The notes under the pieces are model-generated. The model had not been told where the DNA came from. It made no database searches and saw nothing but the letters and a program-made list of their open reading frames with translations. A stretch of DNA of 64,000 nt from Akebia trifoliata (taxonomy: Eukaryota; Streptophyta; Magnoliopsida; Ranunculales; Lardizabalaceae): positions 31,121,756-31,185,755 of the forward strand of contig CM030715.1 of the NCBI GenBank assembly GCA_017979445.1, in the 5' to 3' direction. The position numbers and the translations under genes are program-made. Shown piece by piece: positions 23,901-35,057 of the stretch; positions within the stretch are counted from its first letter, which is position 1, and every line of letters begins with the position of its first letter.

Positions 23901-26900
23901 AAAATTGATCTATGGAATGGATATGGCTTCAATTTTGTGAATTCGTAAGTTTAGAAATTCATATCGGAGCAAAGGCTTTACCCTTGCACACAAGCATATA
24001 AATGGTTACTTATTTTCAGTAAACTTTAGATTGATAAAAAAAAACTATAATTATGGTCTTAGACCCTTTTTGTTTTTAACTTTGACATATTAAAAAAAAA
24101 CAAAAACAAAAACAAAAAAATCCCTTGATTTTGATGTGCTTTGATCTGTTGGGGACATGATTGTTTTATATGATTTTTTATGTTTGTGAATCTTAAGGTT
24201 CAACAAGATCCATGGTTTCAATCTAAAGATTCTTTCAAATCTTACGATTTGAATTAAAGTATGGGACATTTTCACATGAAAAGGAACTCCTATTTTTGTG
24301 CCTTTGGTTTTCTCTAGATATCGAACACTACAAGAATCCATGTAGGTTCTTACTGACTAAGAAAATTTTATAGCATGTTTCCTATAAAAATAAAATACTA
24401 TTTTGATTTAGTTTCACATTCAACCATGCATCACTTTTAGTTTGAAGGAATTTTTGCTTCTTTTTTATACCATAGGTTAACAAAGCCCTTAACTCCAGCT
24501 TACCCCTCAAAAACCAAAATACCGATCAAAAAACCAAAGCCCTTAACTACTATTAAAGTTAAAAATGCCCACAATAGGAAACTGAACATGAAACTGGCCA
24601 AATTTATTTGTACCCAAACATTTTTGAAGCATTCTACAAATAAGGGGATAATCTCTACTCCCTAGTTTATATATTAGGTTACTTTCACATAAGATGCATA
24701 AGTTTGATATTCTACAAAGAGAAATTCTTCCAATGAAATATTTAAGAAATTTTTTCACAAGAGTTATATAAGCAGATACAAATCGAAACTACTACATGGT
24801 AACCATGTCCATATGAGAATTTTAGTGACTGAATCTTGAAAATTACAACCCAAAAGATACATAAGATTTGTGTGTGTGTGTGTGCACGCGCTACATGTTT
24901 AAAAATAGAAATACTAATATTCCCAAATAAGGGTTGTCAAATCTTAAAGATCGAATTCAAGTTCTACAAGACCACCATCACCCAATTGTACAGATTCATA
25001 CCTTTATAGCAAATAGGTCGCCAGTTGCTCTTTTCCTTGCAAGAAAAACTCGTCCAAATGCTCCCCGACTGATTGGTTTTAATATTTCAAAATCTTCTAT
25101 CGATGTTCGATCCTTACCATTTGTATTCATAGGGCTTGCTCTCAGGCTTCGAATTGCATCTTCTCCCAACGAACAATCTTCATCAACGATGTTGCTTGAT
25201 GAATAAACCTTGTCATCATCTATCTGCCCACAAAGATGTACATATTTCTCCCTACAGGGAGGGTTCAGGTGCATATTTAGATGAAATTCAGGGGCAAAAT
25301 AATTAAATATAAATAAGAGAACAGAAATGGGATTCGACACTCCAAGAGAAATAATTTTTAAAGTATTAAATGTGCATTAAGAACTGCACTCACTGCAATA
25401 GCTTCTCTATCCGTCTACCGAATGTTTCAACAATAAGTGCATCCACCTTCCTGTCTTGGATAGCATATTTTAGGTCTTCTAGACGATCAAGCAAGTACTC
25501 TAATGTGCTGTAATCACAAGTATTTATACTTGAAACACAACGGGCAATATCCAATAGTTTGTTTATCTGCCATTCAAAGAAAACTATAAAAATAGTGAAC
25601 AATTTCATGAAATTATAATTAGAAAAATAAACATATACGCAAAATTGCAACATAAAGCAACTAAATGGTAAAATTGATCATTTTACGAGTAAAACAAGTG
25701 CTACCTGTTGAAAGTTTTCATGCTCTGTCACGGTCCCTCTTTCACCCAAAAACAACTCAATCTGACTAGTCCGTGGTGTCAATAGTGGAGATCGTGGAGT
25801 TGTGCTTCCTGCCGATGATGCTGATATACCCTGATCAACTGTTATAATAGGATGTGTGTTACATGACATGTTGGCTAAATCCTTCATATCATCCATGACC
25901 AAAGTATTATCAGCCTCTGCAACATAATCAACCATGTCTTCGGAACATCCACGAGACAAACTATTTTCTTTAGGAGATAAAACAACATCAAACTCTTCCG
26001 TTATAATCGAGGGAAATGTTCTACCAACATCGGGACTTCCTCCTTCCACCGAGCTTTTCGGTGTGCATGTTTCCAATATCCTTTCAAGAGTTTCAGCAAC
26101 TCTTTCAAGACGTTCGTTTACACTTAAGCCTTTCAAATCACATCTATCGGCAATTGTACAAATTCTCGAATGATCTTCGACATACACAGTTGGTATTTCA
26201 ACCTCACAAATCCGACAAATAATTGAATTCTCATCGGTTACGATTTGTTGTTTGGCAAAAACGCCCCAAGTTACTCTTTTTACATTCGAAGAAACATCTG
26301 AAATTTCCGGAACGCATTCTGGGGGATTGAGGTTTTCATTTTTCTCATTGACAACGCCTTCCATTTTTTCTTGAAGATGCAATGAATCCAATTTATCCTT
26401 GGAGATGACATCATTCTCATCCATTTCTTTCCTTTGGTTCTTCTCAGCGGCTGATGGAAGTTTCTTCCAAGACGATATTCGATCTCTACTTGAATCAACA
26501 CTTTTTGCAGTACCACTATCAGAAGTATCATGGCCAATGCTCAAATTTTGATCATCATTGTCTCTACTCAGATTTGAACTGCTCCATTCTTGCCCATGAG
26601 ACTTCTTTGTGTTCTGTTCGCTCCCGTCCTTACCACTCAATGGGCTTTTCTGACCATGAAACATACCCCCAAAATTTTTTTCAGTGTAGACACCAAGGTC
26701 ACTAAGCTGATGGAGTCCGAGAATATGTTCATCTTCGAAAAGGCCTTCTTTTTGAAACTGAAGCAAGCGAGTGCATCTCGTGAGAATAAAAAGGATTCTT
26801 GTATGAGCTTGTTTAAGGGTCCCCATTGGAAGCTCTTGGCGACGATCGTCTAGATTCTGAACAATGCCTTCGCACTTGATCCAAAACTCACTAGATGACA

Positions 26901-28083
26901 TTACGGCACATTGTCGAGCTACAACCAATAAATCTTCCAAAACCTCTTTCCACTCAGGATTTGCCTCTGAATTCTTTTCAAGTATGCTCACCAAATCACC
27001 GGCAAAAATACTTAAATCTGAATTAACTTCTTCCTTTAATTGATCAAATTTTGCCCTAAGAACTGCCATAATCTCCTACATAAAAGAGCTAACCATCAGA
27101 AATAAAAATAAATAAATAAAGGAATTAAACAAAAAACATGTTACAAACTACAAGGGAGATCCGAAATCGAGTACCTCTGGATGGCCTAATGCACGAGATT
27201 TCCAAAATGGAAAAGGCCTCACCCCTTTGGAATTTAGTTCATGAGAGAAACTCTTTATGTCGGCAGGGGATCTCTTTCTACGACCACTTGTAACCCTAAG
27301 TATGGCTTGGAAACGCGGAGATTGGATTTCCTTTGCTGGGTCGAAAACAACATGATGACTCTACAACAGAAGATAGACTAAACATCTCTGAGCTACATAT
27401 AATTTAAAAAAAAAAAAAAAATCTCCTTTTCAAGAAACCCAACAAGAGCAAATGTATACCTGAAACTCTGGATTGAGTATAGTTGGATTTTTTAAGGATT
27501 TCGATTGAACCCATTGACTCCTTCTCCCTAAACTCAATTATGCAAAATACATTTAAACTAAATCAAATTGAGATGACCAAGGGGTCCCAATTGGGATTAA
27601 TTTGAAAAAGGTACCATTTTCATCAAGAAAAAGGATACCTGGTTCGCGAGGAATAGCCCAGTTAGGCTGAGCTTCGGATCCGTCCTTGTCATTTTTTATT
27701 CTGCTTTTGATGGGATTCAGAGGGGAGAAAGCAGAGGTGGGGTATCTAGATTGCAACGGGGAAGAAGAAGTGGCAGACGGAGTTCGAATGTGATTGAGGC
27801 CAAGAGCTGACGCATGTATCGGAGAAGATCCATCCTGTCCTCCAGACTCCTTGTCATTGTCTTCGTTATTAGGGTTTTCGTCTCCGAGCCTACTCGCAAG
27901 GGTCTCATCATCGATGCTTTTTCGACGAATTGGGATTGGGGGGATCTTCCTGAGCTTGATCTTTGTCGTTGAAGGGTCTTTCTTCTCTGTCTCCTCCACG
28001 GGTGTGGATGATAATTCTGGATTGTTGGGATTATCATTCTGATCTGCGTTGAGAACATTTGAAGATGATGGATTATCGGACAT
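20962..28083 (-). CDS. IRE: IRE-family AGC serine/threonine protein kinase, complete
   Basis: Plant AGC kinase related to INCOMPLETE ROOT HAIR ELONGATION (IRE/IREH1), a family tied to polar growth. Exons, 5' to 3': 28083-27639, 27527-27460, 27360-27175, 27075-25705, 25566-25394, 25251-25002, 23845-23753, 23661-23521, 23421-23329, 23189-22985, 22866-22781, 22506-22418, 22299-22248, 22162-22106, 22012-21836, 21230-21150, 21051-20962. All phases agree, giving 1218 residues (family about 1050-1300). Seen: KIPPIPIRR near the N-terminus, a conserved block around 190-330, an atypical zinc finger C520-x2-C523-x11-H535-x3-C539, and a kinase domain from about 801 with SRGAFGRV, Lys831, HRDLKPDN (923-930), DFG (943-945), a long insert, then GTPDYLAPE (993-1001). 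The AGC tail is [18 protein letters not shown]. The donor after exon 10 is GTTCGT, unusual but needed for frame. IRE versus IREH paralogue is not settled. Confidence 0.93.
21290..21585. repeat. Inverted-repeat element in IRE intron 15
   Basis: GATGAGGGTATGTTAGTATT (about 21384) pairs with AACATACCCTTATCT (about 21509-21523), and TTACATAATAAAT with ATTTATTATGTAA closer in. The outer words GGGGAATGCTAAC and GGGAGAATGCTAAC repeat in the same orientation at about 21291 and 21576. Probably a MITE; no target duplication was seen. Confidence 0.5.
21615..21765. repeat. Hairpin MITE (CATAGAT family) in IRE intron 15
   Basis: A long stem is evident. ACGTGGCATGTGCTAGAAC pairs with GTTCTAGCCCATGCCACGT, then CATAGATT..TTTTC with GAAAAAAGCTATAG, then ATACATAACTG with TAGTTGTGTAT around an AT-rich loop. 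Same family as copies at 7465, 47245, 51590-52235 and 53499. Confidence 0.75.
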
Positions 28084-28259
28084 GGATGATAAGTGGAGAT
28101 ATGGTGATGGTGTTCTAGTTCTTCATTGAGGAGTAATGGTGGAGAGAGAGAGAGAGAAAGAGAGAGATTTTCGCGGTTAATTCGAGCGTGGTCGGTTAAC
28201 ACGCAAGGAGGGTCAACCGTTTTTAAAGTTCTTCCCGCGTTAAAACACGAGAAGTTTTT
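28084..28259 (-). promoter_or_regulatory. IRE kinase 5' UTR / proximal promoter
   Basis: The plus strand has GAGAGAGAGAGAGAGAAAGAGA at about 28142-28164, so the kinase leader is CT-rich as in many plant 5' UTRs. No clear TATA box was identified before the mobile element that starts at 28260. The element lies only about 175 bp upstream of the start codon, so the native promoter is either very short or partly supplied by the insertion. Confidence 0.4.
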
Positions 28260-29169
28260 GGGTATTTTAGAAATACCCTCTATTAAATTGGTGATACTAG
28301 GTTTGCCCCCTTGAAAAATATAAGATTAGATTTACCCGTCTTGACCGTAAGTCAACGTTGCTTTTTCTTCGTGATTTAATGGTGAAATTTTGAGGGTGAT
28401 TTAGATATAGCCCCTATATGTTTCTGAATATTAGAGATACCTCCTATGTTTTGAAAATGATGATATGCATCTTTTGACCTCAGTCTTCTAAATAGACTAA
28501 AGGGAAAATACTCAAATACCCTCAACTTTAATTTATAGTCAAAAGCCCAGATTTTTCTTCTTCAAAACCAATCATCTTCAACTTCCAAGATAATTTTAAT
28601 CTATTCAACCTTATTTTCTTCTGTCATTTTTTATCTTGCCTCTTTTATAAAACATCCTAAATTTTTCTATCCAAAATTTCATCATTTTATAGTTTCTCAA
28701 AAATTGTATATTGCTTTGAGATTTGAATAGTGAACACTTGAAATAGATACAATCTTAAGGTAGATGATGGGGGTTAAAAGCTTTTATCCAAAGAGATTGA
28801 AGGTGACTGGTTTTTGGAGAAAGAAAAATCTAGGTTTTTGACTAGAGATTAAAGATAAGGGCTTTTGAATCTTTTCCCCTTAGTCTAATTAAAAGACTGA
28901 GGTCAAGGATGCATGTCATTATTTTCTAAATATAAGGTGGTATCTCTAATATTCAGCAAAACAAATGGGGTATGTCTAAATCACTACCTTTTTTTTTTTT
29001 TTCTTTTCAAAATGCTCTTCAAATACTTAAATTACTCAAAATTTGGAATTTTTTTCTCCCAAATTTCACTAGCGTTGACTTACGGTCAAGGTGGGTAAAC
29101 CTAATCTTGCATTTTGAAATGGGATAAACCTAATATCATCAATTTAACAGGGGGTGTTTCTAAAATACC
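28260..29169. mobile_element. Mutator-like non-autonomous element, about 910 bp, long TIRs, 9-bp TSD
   Basis: The flanks carry an identical 9-bp duplication GAAGTTTTT at 28251-28259 and 29170-29178. Ends: GGGTATTTTAGAAATACCC at the left and, inverted, GGTATTTTAGAAACACCCC at the right. The inverted arms extend about 330 bp (for example GACCTCAGTC / GACTGAGGTC, GACCGTAAGTCAACG / CGTTGACTTACGGTC). Long TIRs plus a 9-bp duplication are the classic MULE signature. No transposase is encoded. It inserted in the 5' flank of the IRE kinase. Confidence 0.85.
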
Positions 29170-29178
29170 GAAGTTTTT

Positions 29179-29910
29179 TGTCGCAAACCAAATACACGAC
29201 ATGTGTCCTATGTGTGGGTCCCACTTGTGGGTCATCTACTTCAACTTTTCAACTATCAATGGACCTCAATTATTCGGTAGCGGAGGATTCGTGTTGCATG
29301 GAGTGTCCGATATGATACTTCAATGCTTTTAGTGGCACTCACGAAGGCAAGTTATGTTGCAAGTTACCCACACCCACAAAAAGTGTCTTTGGATCATAAG
29401 CCAAGTATTGAGGCAACTTGTGAGATCACACAACACACAACCTATATCGAGCACATGACGATGTTAGAGTACCATAATGAATCCATCTCTAAAGTTATGA
29501 TGCATGGCACAGACCTGAGCCTTGTCTAAGTGATCACAAGATCCCAAGTGACAGCTTCCAGGATCATGCTAAGCCGACCATGAGTTGAGCCAGGGAATGC
29601 CCACGTGATGCCATTGGTATCAGCTAACAAAGGGGGTGGGCAAGCGCCATTCATTTTTAATTCTGGAGTAGAAATCCTGGAATGATCTTGTTTTGTGTTG
29701 TTTTTTTTTTTTTTTATATTAAAAAAAAAAAAGGTGGACAAGTCTTGTATAAGGCTTCGATGATGATGAGTTTGTTTTTCTTGCAACGATATCTTTAAAA
29801 TTGTAATTGCAAATCTTTTCATGGATTGAGCTCTTGAAGAAATCCTAATATATTTCTCTTGGATGTTTGAACAACCAGAATAAAATCTGCCCTTCACCTA
29901 TTCAGGTCTC
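29179..29910. other. Intergenic DNA downstream of the NPF pseudogene
   Basis: Contains T and A homopolymer runs around 29700-29732. On the minus strand the NPF-like frame fades here and no further transporter motif could be read. The short open frames are not assigned. Confidence 0.4.
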
Positions 29911-31158
29911 TCAATGATTCTTTATAGGGATTTTCCATGAAGACACCATGGGTTCGAAGTGTGGCTCTTTCTTGGTATCAAACCCATATCCTCTGGAGTG
30001 ATGATAGCTGCTCAATAAGGGAACCTCAAGCTTCATTTTCTTCATGGAAGCAACTAGTACTTGAGAGAACCTGGAGATAGGATTACTAGTAAGCTTGAAG
30101 TGCCTATATCTGAAAGTCCCATACAAAAACAAAACCAGAGGCAACAAAAGCACAAGTAGATATAAAGAACTCCAACACCAAATTTCCTAAATTCTCAATG
30201 TATGCTAACACTGTCTCCGAAAACAATGATCCCAGGTTCAATGCCACATAGAAATAACTGAAGAATGAACATTTTGATCACTTTTCAGTTGCATCTTCCT
30301 CGTTGAATTGATCATCCCCTAATGTAGCAAGAGAGGGTTCATATGCTCCATTTCCTAATGCAATTGAGTAAATCGATAAGTAAAATATCATCTCCTTTGC
30401 CGATGAATGAGAATCACATGGAAGGCCTATTTTTCCACAACCATAAGGTTTTACTACATAGATATGAGTTGACACTGATAACAGTGTCAAGCCTTCAAAT
30501 ACACAAAAAGACACAGCATTATCACATTAACATTTTATTATTTTGAAATCCATATATTAGCATACTTCCAAATATAAAAATAACTTGGAATATTGCACAA
30601 GTCAAGTATCTTCCCAAGTAGGAATCACTGAGAAAGGCACCTATGAGGGAGAAGAGATCTACTTGTTGACAAACCATTTACCCTAAAAAGCTGATTTGAT
30701 GGGGAAGGCACAACTATGAATATGAGAGGGTCAAGGGTTGAATTAGGGCACAATGCGTGAGCACGTGACACTCAGGAGCGGAGGCGGATAGCACAACACT
30801 CAACACTCCACTCATAAGGGTGGAAAATTCCTTCGAGGGGACCCAAACCTGTGACCTATACAAGTTTAGCGCTCTGATACCATGTTGTCAAACCATTTAC
30901 CCCAAAAGACTGATCTGACGGGGAAGGCGCAACTATGAATATAAGAGGGTCATGGGTTGAAATGGGGCACGATATGTGAGCACGTGACACTTAGGAGTAA
31001 AGGTGGATAACACAACACTCAACACTACTGTCCCCATTCACATATTGAAGGTGTTAGCTGCCTCTGCAGTGGTTTGCTTTAACACCCTTGTAAAGAAAAA
31101 CACCATATTCACCTCAACTCCAAACAAAAGCCAGAGTAAGTAGTCCTTGATTTACTAA
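29911..31158 (-). pseudogene. NRT1/PTR family (NPF) transporter pseudogene, split by a TRIM
   Basis: NPF proteins are 12-membrane-span proton-coupled nitrate or peptide transporters; only fragments remain. Reading 5' to 3' on the minus strand: LVNQGLLTLAF (31158-31126), then a shift of frame and FGVEVNMVFFFTRVLKQTTA with an in-frame TGA where the family has Trp. Next comes the TRIM at 31024-30664, then VDLFSLIGAFLSDSYLGRY and TCAIFQVIF to about 30565. After an intron with acceptor TTTGAAG follows LTLLSVSTHIYVVKP ... GNGAYEPSLATLGDDQF (to about 30285). The central membrane region is missing, and the remains of the late part (LVLFLYGTFRYRHF, NPISRFSQVLVASMKK) end at about 29911. The assignment comes from the GAFLSDSYxGRY and GNGxxxPxxATLGxDQF signatures. 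Clearly non-functional. Confidence 0.88.
30664..31024 (-). mobile_element. Intact TRIM retrotransposon, 361 bp, with 5-bp TSD
   Basis: Two direct LTRs of 142 bp each (30664-30805 and 30883-31024) start TGTTGAGTGTTGTG and end TTGACAACA or TTGTCAACA on the minus strand. The internal part is only 77 bp. Directly next to the upstream LTR is TGGTATCAGAGC (complement of 30871-30882), the standard primer site for initiator tRNA-Met. The flanks carry CTACT at 30659-30663 and 31025-31029, an exact 5-bp duplication. No coding capacity, as expected of a terminal-repeat retrotransposon in miniature. It interrupts an NPF exon between Thr and Val codons. Confidence 0.95.
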
Positions 31159-33087
31159 AAAATTTAATTATGAATTAGATATTGTGAATTAAAAGAAAGT
31201 ATGACATTAGCCTATTTAGAATAATTGAAAATGAGAAAATATAGCAAATATTTTAATATGAGCACTTAATACATCTACACCTAATGCAAAATATATGGGC
31301 TTACTGGCACCTTCTTTAATGCAACCCTCCATAGTGCATCTAGAGTATTAAACAGTTGCAATAACTAATTACATGTATATGCACATGCATGTTCATGCGT
31401 ACATATTATGAGTCATACATATCATGCAATGTAAATGAGTATGCATGCATTGAAGAGTCGACAGACTTCAACAACTACATGAGAGTTACATTATTTTTCT
31501 TATGAGAAAGTGGGGCTTGAACGAACGACGTCAAAGCTGCATAGCAGTATATCAACCTACTAAGATATAAATCTAACTCCACTGAAAGCCACATTGTTGA
31601 AAGAGTCAAACTACTGAGTACTGGCCAGTACTTGAGGATCGAAATTCTGCAAAATGATATATGACATTCTCATGTCCTTTTCCATGACTTAATTTCTTTA
31701 CAACATTTGTTTCCAACAAGAAAAATCTAACACGTTGGTCCTCGCACACAATTGTGTGTACCCCAATAAGTGCAATGGTTGTGTACATAGTATCTAGTAC
31801 ATGTTTAGGTTTAGGAAGTCCGTCCGAGTCAGACATGTCTGTGGCAGTCATGTATATATACCATGTCAATGTATTGTGTATGTAATTGGACTTTATGTGT
31901 CAATCCTAGTTCACTCTTTAAGCTCAATATGCTTGGACTCAACTTTCAATGTTTTCTTTGGGCAAGTCCACAAAGTAAGAAATATTAACAAATAAAGATT
32001 AAAGTCAAGCCCTGTGACTTGTGAGACGAGTTACCAAATGTTGTTTAGCATGATCAAGCAATCATTGCCTTGTAACAAGTCCGTGTACAAGTCTCTTGAT
32101 TTGTAAGTTGGATTTTGAATATTAATAAAAGTTGTCTTTAGGACATTTGCCCCATCAAATGCCTCTCGTGTATTGCTTGTACCCTGCGTGTGTAGATTTC
32201 TTACACTCGCTTGCATCTCATTACTTACTAGTGTCACACTGTTTGCATTAAAAACAAACATGACCATGACACTAAAAAGGCTTATAGAACGACTTTCCTT
32301 CCCAAGGTCTGGTTTATTTTACATCCCCACAACTTAAACAGCTTAAATAGTTAAGAAATGAGTATGGATTCACTGTTAATTAACAATGAACCGCAAAAAT
32401 GTTTCATTAGTAAAATTCAAGATGCTTATATAGGCATCCTTTGTGGAAGTGATGCTTCCAATGGAAGTTCATTTTGGGGTTAGAAGTGAATATAACTTGA
32501 TATAAAAAAACCAAAGAGAGATTTTTAACACAAAATTGTATACAAATGATAATGTATTTAAAAAAAATACATAAAGTTTTCCCAATAAGGGATGAGCCAA
32601 TTAAATCATCGAATTAACAAATTAATTCATGATTTATCAATTAATCATGAACTCAAAATTTTATTTATTCAACATTTGATTGTCAAGAACAAAATAAGAC
32701 TATCATGAAGTTGAAGATGATGGAATTTAATAATCTCAAAAACATCCCCTTTTTCAAGTAAAACTTTTTCCAATTTCTCCAACATTCAATTGTTGATAAT
32801 TCAAATCATTGAGATCAACCTTTGCTCCAATCATCTAGCTAGACCTTTAACAACTGTTGAGGTCAATGATTATAAATTGTTATTTTTATGACCCCACCGT
32901 AAAACTCTGGGTTCATTTAGAAAACACATCCCTACAGGAGGACTCAGGAATGATATTTTATTTTCTTAAATGAGGACTCGAAATTCAACTTTTTGCTTAA
33001 AAGTACAGTTTCTTACTTTCTCTTGTATGAAAGAAAGAACGTCCGGCGGAAATCATCTCATCTTCAAGAAAAAAAGTGTGTTTGGAT
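31159..33087. other. Intergenic DNA
   Basis: No gene recognised. At about 31505-31590 GTGGGGCTTGAACGAACGACG followed by TATCAACCTACTAAGATATAA resembles tRNA-derived SINE-type or D/T-loop-like repeat text but cannot be bounded. Short frames at 31606-31869 and 32031-32267 (-) show no known motif. Confidence 0.4.
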
Positions 33088-33253
33088 CATGGTTTTTAAA
33101 CTTGGTTTCATGTCTCGTCTCATTCAATCTTGATATCGAGTTAACTCGGATGAGATGACTCGTCTCGTTTGAATTGTCTCGTTGGACATTGAAACAATGG
33201 TTTTCAACCATTTTAAAATTCTGAAAAATTCTGAAAAAATTCAGAAATGAAGC

Positions 33254-33296
<43 letters not shown>

Positions 33297-33776
33297 AAAA
33301 CTATCATAATATACATATCAAAATAAATAAATTAAATATTTATATTGTTACGTATGTTTCATTTTTATTGTTATATGTGTTTCATCTTTTTTATCCGATT
33401 TGGTTTTGAATTGGATGAAGAAGATGAAGTTTTCTCCCAAAACTTTATTTTTTTGTCTTTTTTGTTCACTTGATTAAGAAGATGAAGAAAAATCGATTTG
33501 GGTAAAAGAATATAGGGTTGAGAATGTTTTTTCTCGTTTAATTCGGACGAGATTTTGAAAATCTCGTCTAATATATATCGCTTGTCTCGTGATTTATTCG
33601 TTGTTGTTAGGTATTGTTTGTCTCGGACGAGATTTTGCAAAATCAAGTCCGAGATGTCTCGCATATCTCACAATAAGTGGATGCCTCAAATAGTTTTGTG
33701 AGTTGGTCTCATTCTGCCTTCATATCAAGTTAACTCGGACAATACATCTTGGTCTCGAACGAGTTTTAAAACCATG
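33088..33776. mobile_element. hAT-type non-autonomous element, 689 bp, exact 8-bp TSD (type copy)
   Basis: Ends CATGGTTTTTAAACTTGG and, inverted, CATGGTTTTAAAACTCG. The flanks are GTTTGGAT at 33080-33087 and again at 33777-33784, identical over 8 bp, the hAT signature. The interior contains repeated CTCGTCT/GAGACGAG words and a (TA)n run at about 33259-33290. No transposase. Other copies lie at 3755 and 6311, with fragments near 34860, 40985 and 57935. Confidence 0.9.
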
Positions 33777-34024
33777 GTTTGGATTGTTAAGAGGGGGAGA
33801 GAAAAGGAAAAGAAATGGAGAGAAAAAAGGATCAATTTTTCTTCGCTCCAAATTGGAGGGAAATTGAGAGGAAAGAAAAGTTCATGATTGATATAACATT
33901 TAAAATTACATCTCTACCCTTTTTTTCCCTTCATTTATCTCCATCTAAAGTGATTTTAAATCTCGTTAGAGACCCAGACGAGTTGACAAGTCGTCGTCTC
34001 AAAGGCATGGTTCGTTCTAATTCT

Positions 34025-34850
34025 AAGGGTATGTTTGATTGCATGGAAAGTCACTTTCCATGGAATTTGAAATCCATGGAAAATTAGTTGTGGAAAATAG
34101 GTAGGGTTGGAAAATCAAATTCCATTGTTTGATTTCGCATGGATAAAATCATGGAAAAATATAAGAAAAAAGAAAAAGAGGAGAATGAGGAAGAAGATGA
34201 TAGGAGGGGGAGAGGAAGAAGAAGATGACGAGGAAGAGGGAGGGGGGAGGATGTGGCGACGAAGGTGGCGGCCACGACGGCGACGAGTACGGTGGTGGCG
34301 GCCATGACGGCGACGGCGGCGGTGGCGGCCACGATGGCGACGGCGATGGTGGCGGCGACGACGGCAACGACGGTGGCGGCGGTGACGGTGGCGACGGAGG
34401 TAAGTGAGGAAGATGGGAGGGAGAACGTGGTGGTAGTGGTGGCGGATGAGGTGAGGGATGGAGAAGAATGAGAAGAAGAAAGATAGTAGGTGGTCGGAGA
34501 CGGAGCCGATGGCGATGGCGATGGTGATGACGGCGATGACGACGATGACGAGATTAGTATAATGGTGATGGTGGTGGTGGTGGTGGTGGTGGTGGTAGTG
34601 GTGGTGATTGTGGTGGTGGTGGTGGTGGTGGTGGTGGTGGTGGTAGGGAAGAATTGGTGATGGAAAATATGGGTGGATTTCATTTTCCCACCCATATGGG
34701 TGGGAAAGTGAAATCCATGATTTAGTGGACTTTTTGAATGGGGTGGAAAATGAATTCCATTTTCATGTGCAATCAAACACTTGAAAAATATCATTTTTCA
34801 TGGAAATTGATTTTCCACCCTATTTTTCATGTGCAATCAAACATACCCTT
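34025..34850. mobile_element. TIR element carrying a GC-rich GGTGGC-type minisatellite
   Basis: The left end AAGGGTATGTTTGATTGCAT matches the inverted right end AAGGGTATGTTTGATTGCAC. Second-level inverted words (TTTCCATGG, AAATCCATG) lie inside the ends. The centre (about 34250-34390) is built of GGTGGCGGC / GACGGCGACG words, followed by (GGT)n at about 34565-34645. Open frames through it are simple-sequence artefacts (Thr or Val/Ala runs). The ends recall PIF/Harbinger-type MITEs but the target duplication is not resolved. Confidence 0.7.
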
Positions 34851-34929
34851 TAGAGATTTTTTTAAAATCTCGTCCGAGACGACTCAAATAAATCGGATGT
34901 GTCATCCGAGACGACTCTGTCTCCTTCCA

Positions 34930-35057
34930 AGAAGCTTCAGAATTTAAACAAATAACAAGAGGTCTAGGGTTCGATAATCGAACCCAACTCTAATGGCGCT
35001 TAGATCTGTGCAAGAGTAAGACCTCGCGATTCAGAGCGCAACGAAACTTTCATATCT
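34930..35057 (+). other. Possible 5' UTR exon of the CHCH gene
   Basis: Higher-complexity sequence ends at TTTCATATCT with GTAAGTCC as donor at 35058. It contains a short upstream frame, ATG at 34993 followed by seven codons and TAA. The link to the coding exon at 38660, with an acceptor at CTTACAAG (38598) or TTATGTCAG (38623), is inference. If true the leader intron is about 3.5 kb. Confidence 0.4.

Noticed and set aside
26280..26537. Minus-strand and plus-strand frames overlapping the large IRE exon
   Set aside because: Out-of-frame shadows of exon 25705-27075, which is open over 457 codons and carries the family motifs.
34084..34794. 236-codon minus-strand open frame with long Thr, Ser and Ala/Val runs
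   Set aside because: It runs through (GGT)n and GGTGGC-type simple repeats inside a TIR element; several frames are open on both strands for the same reason.
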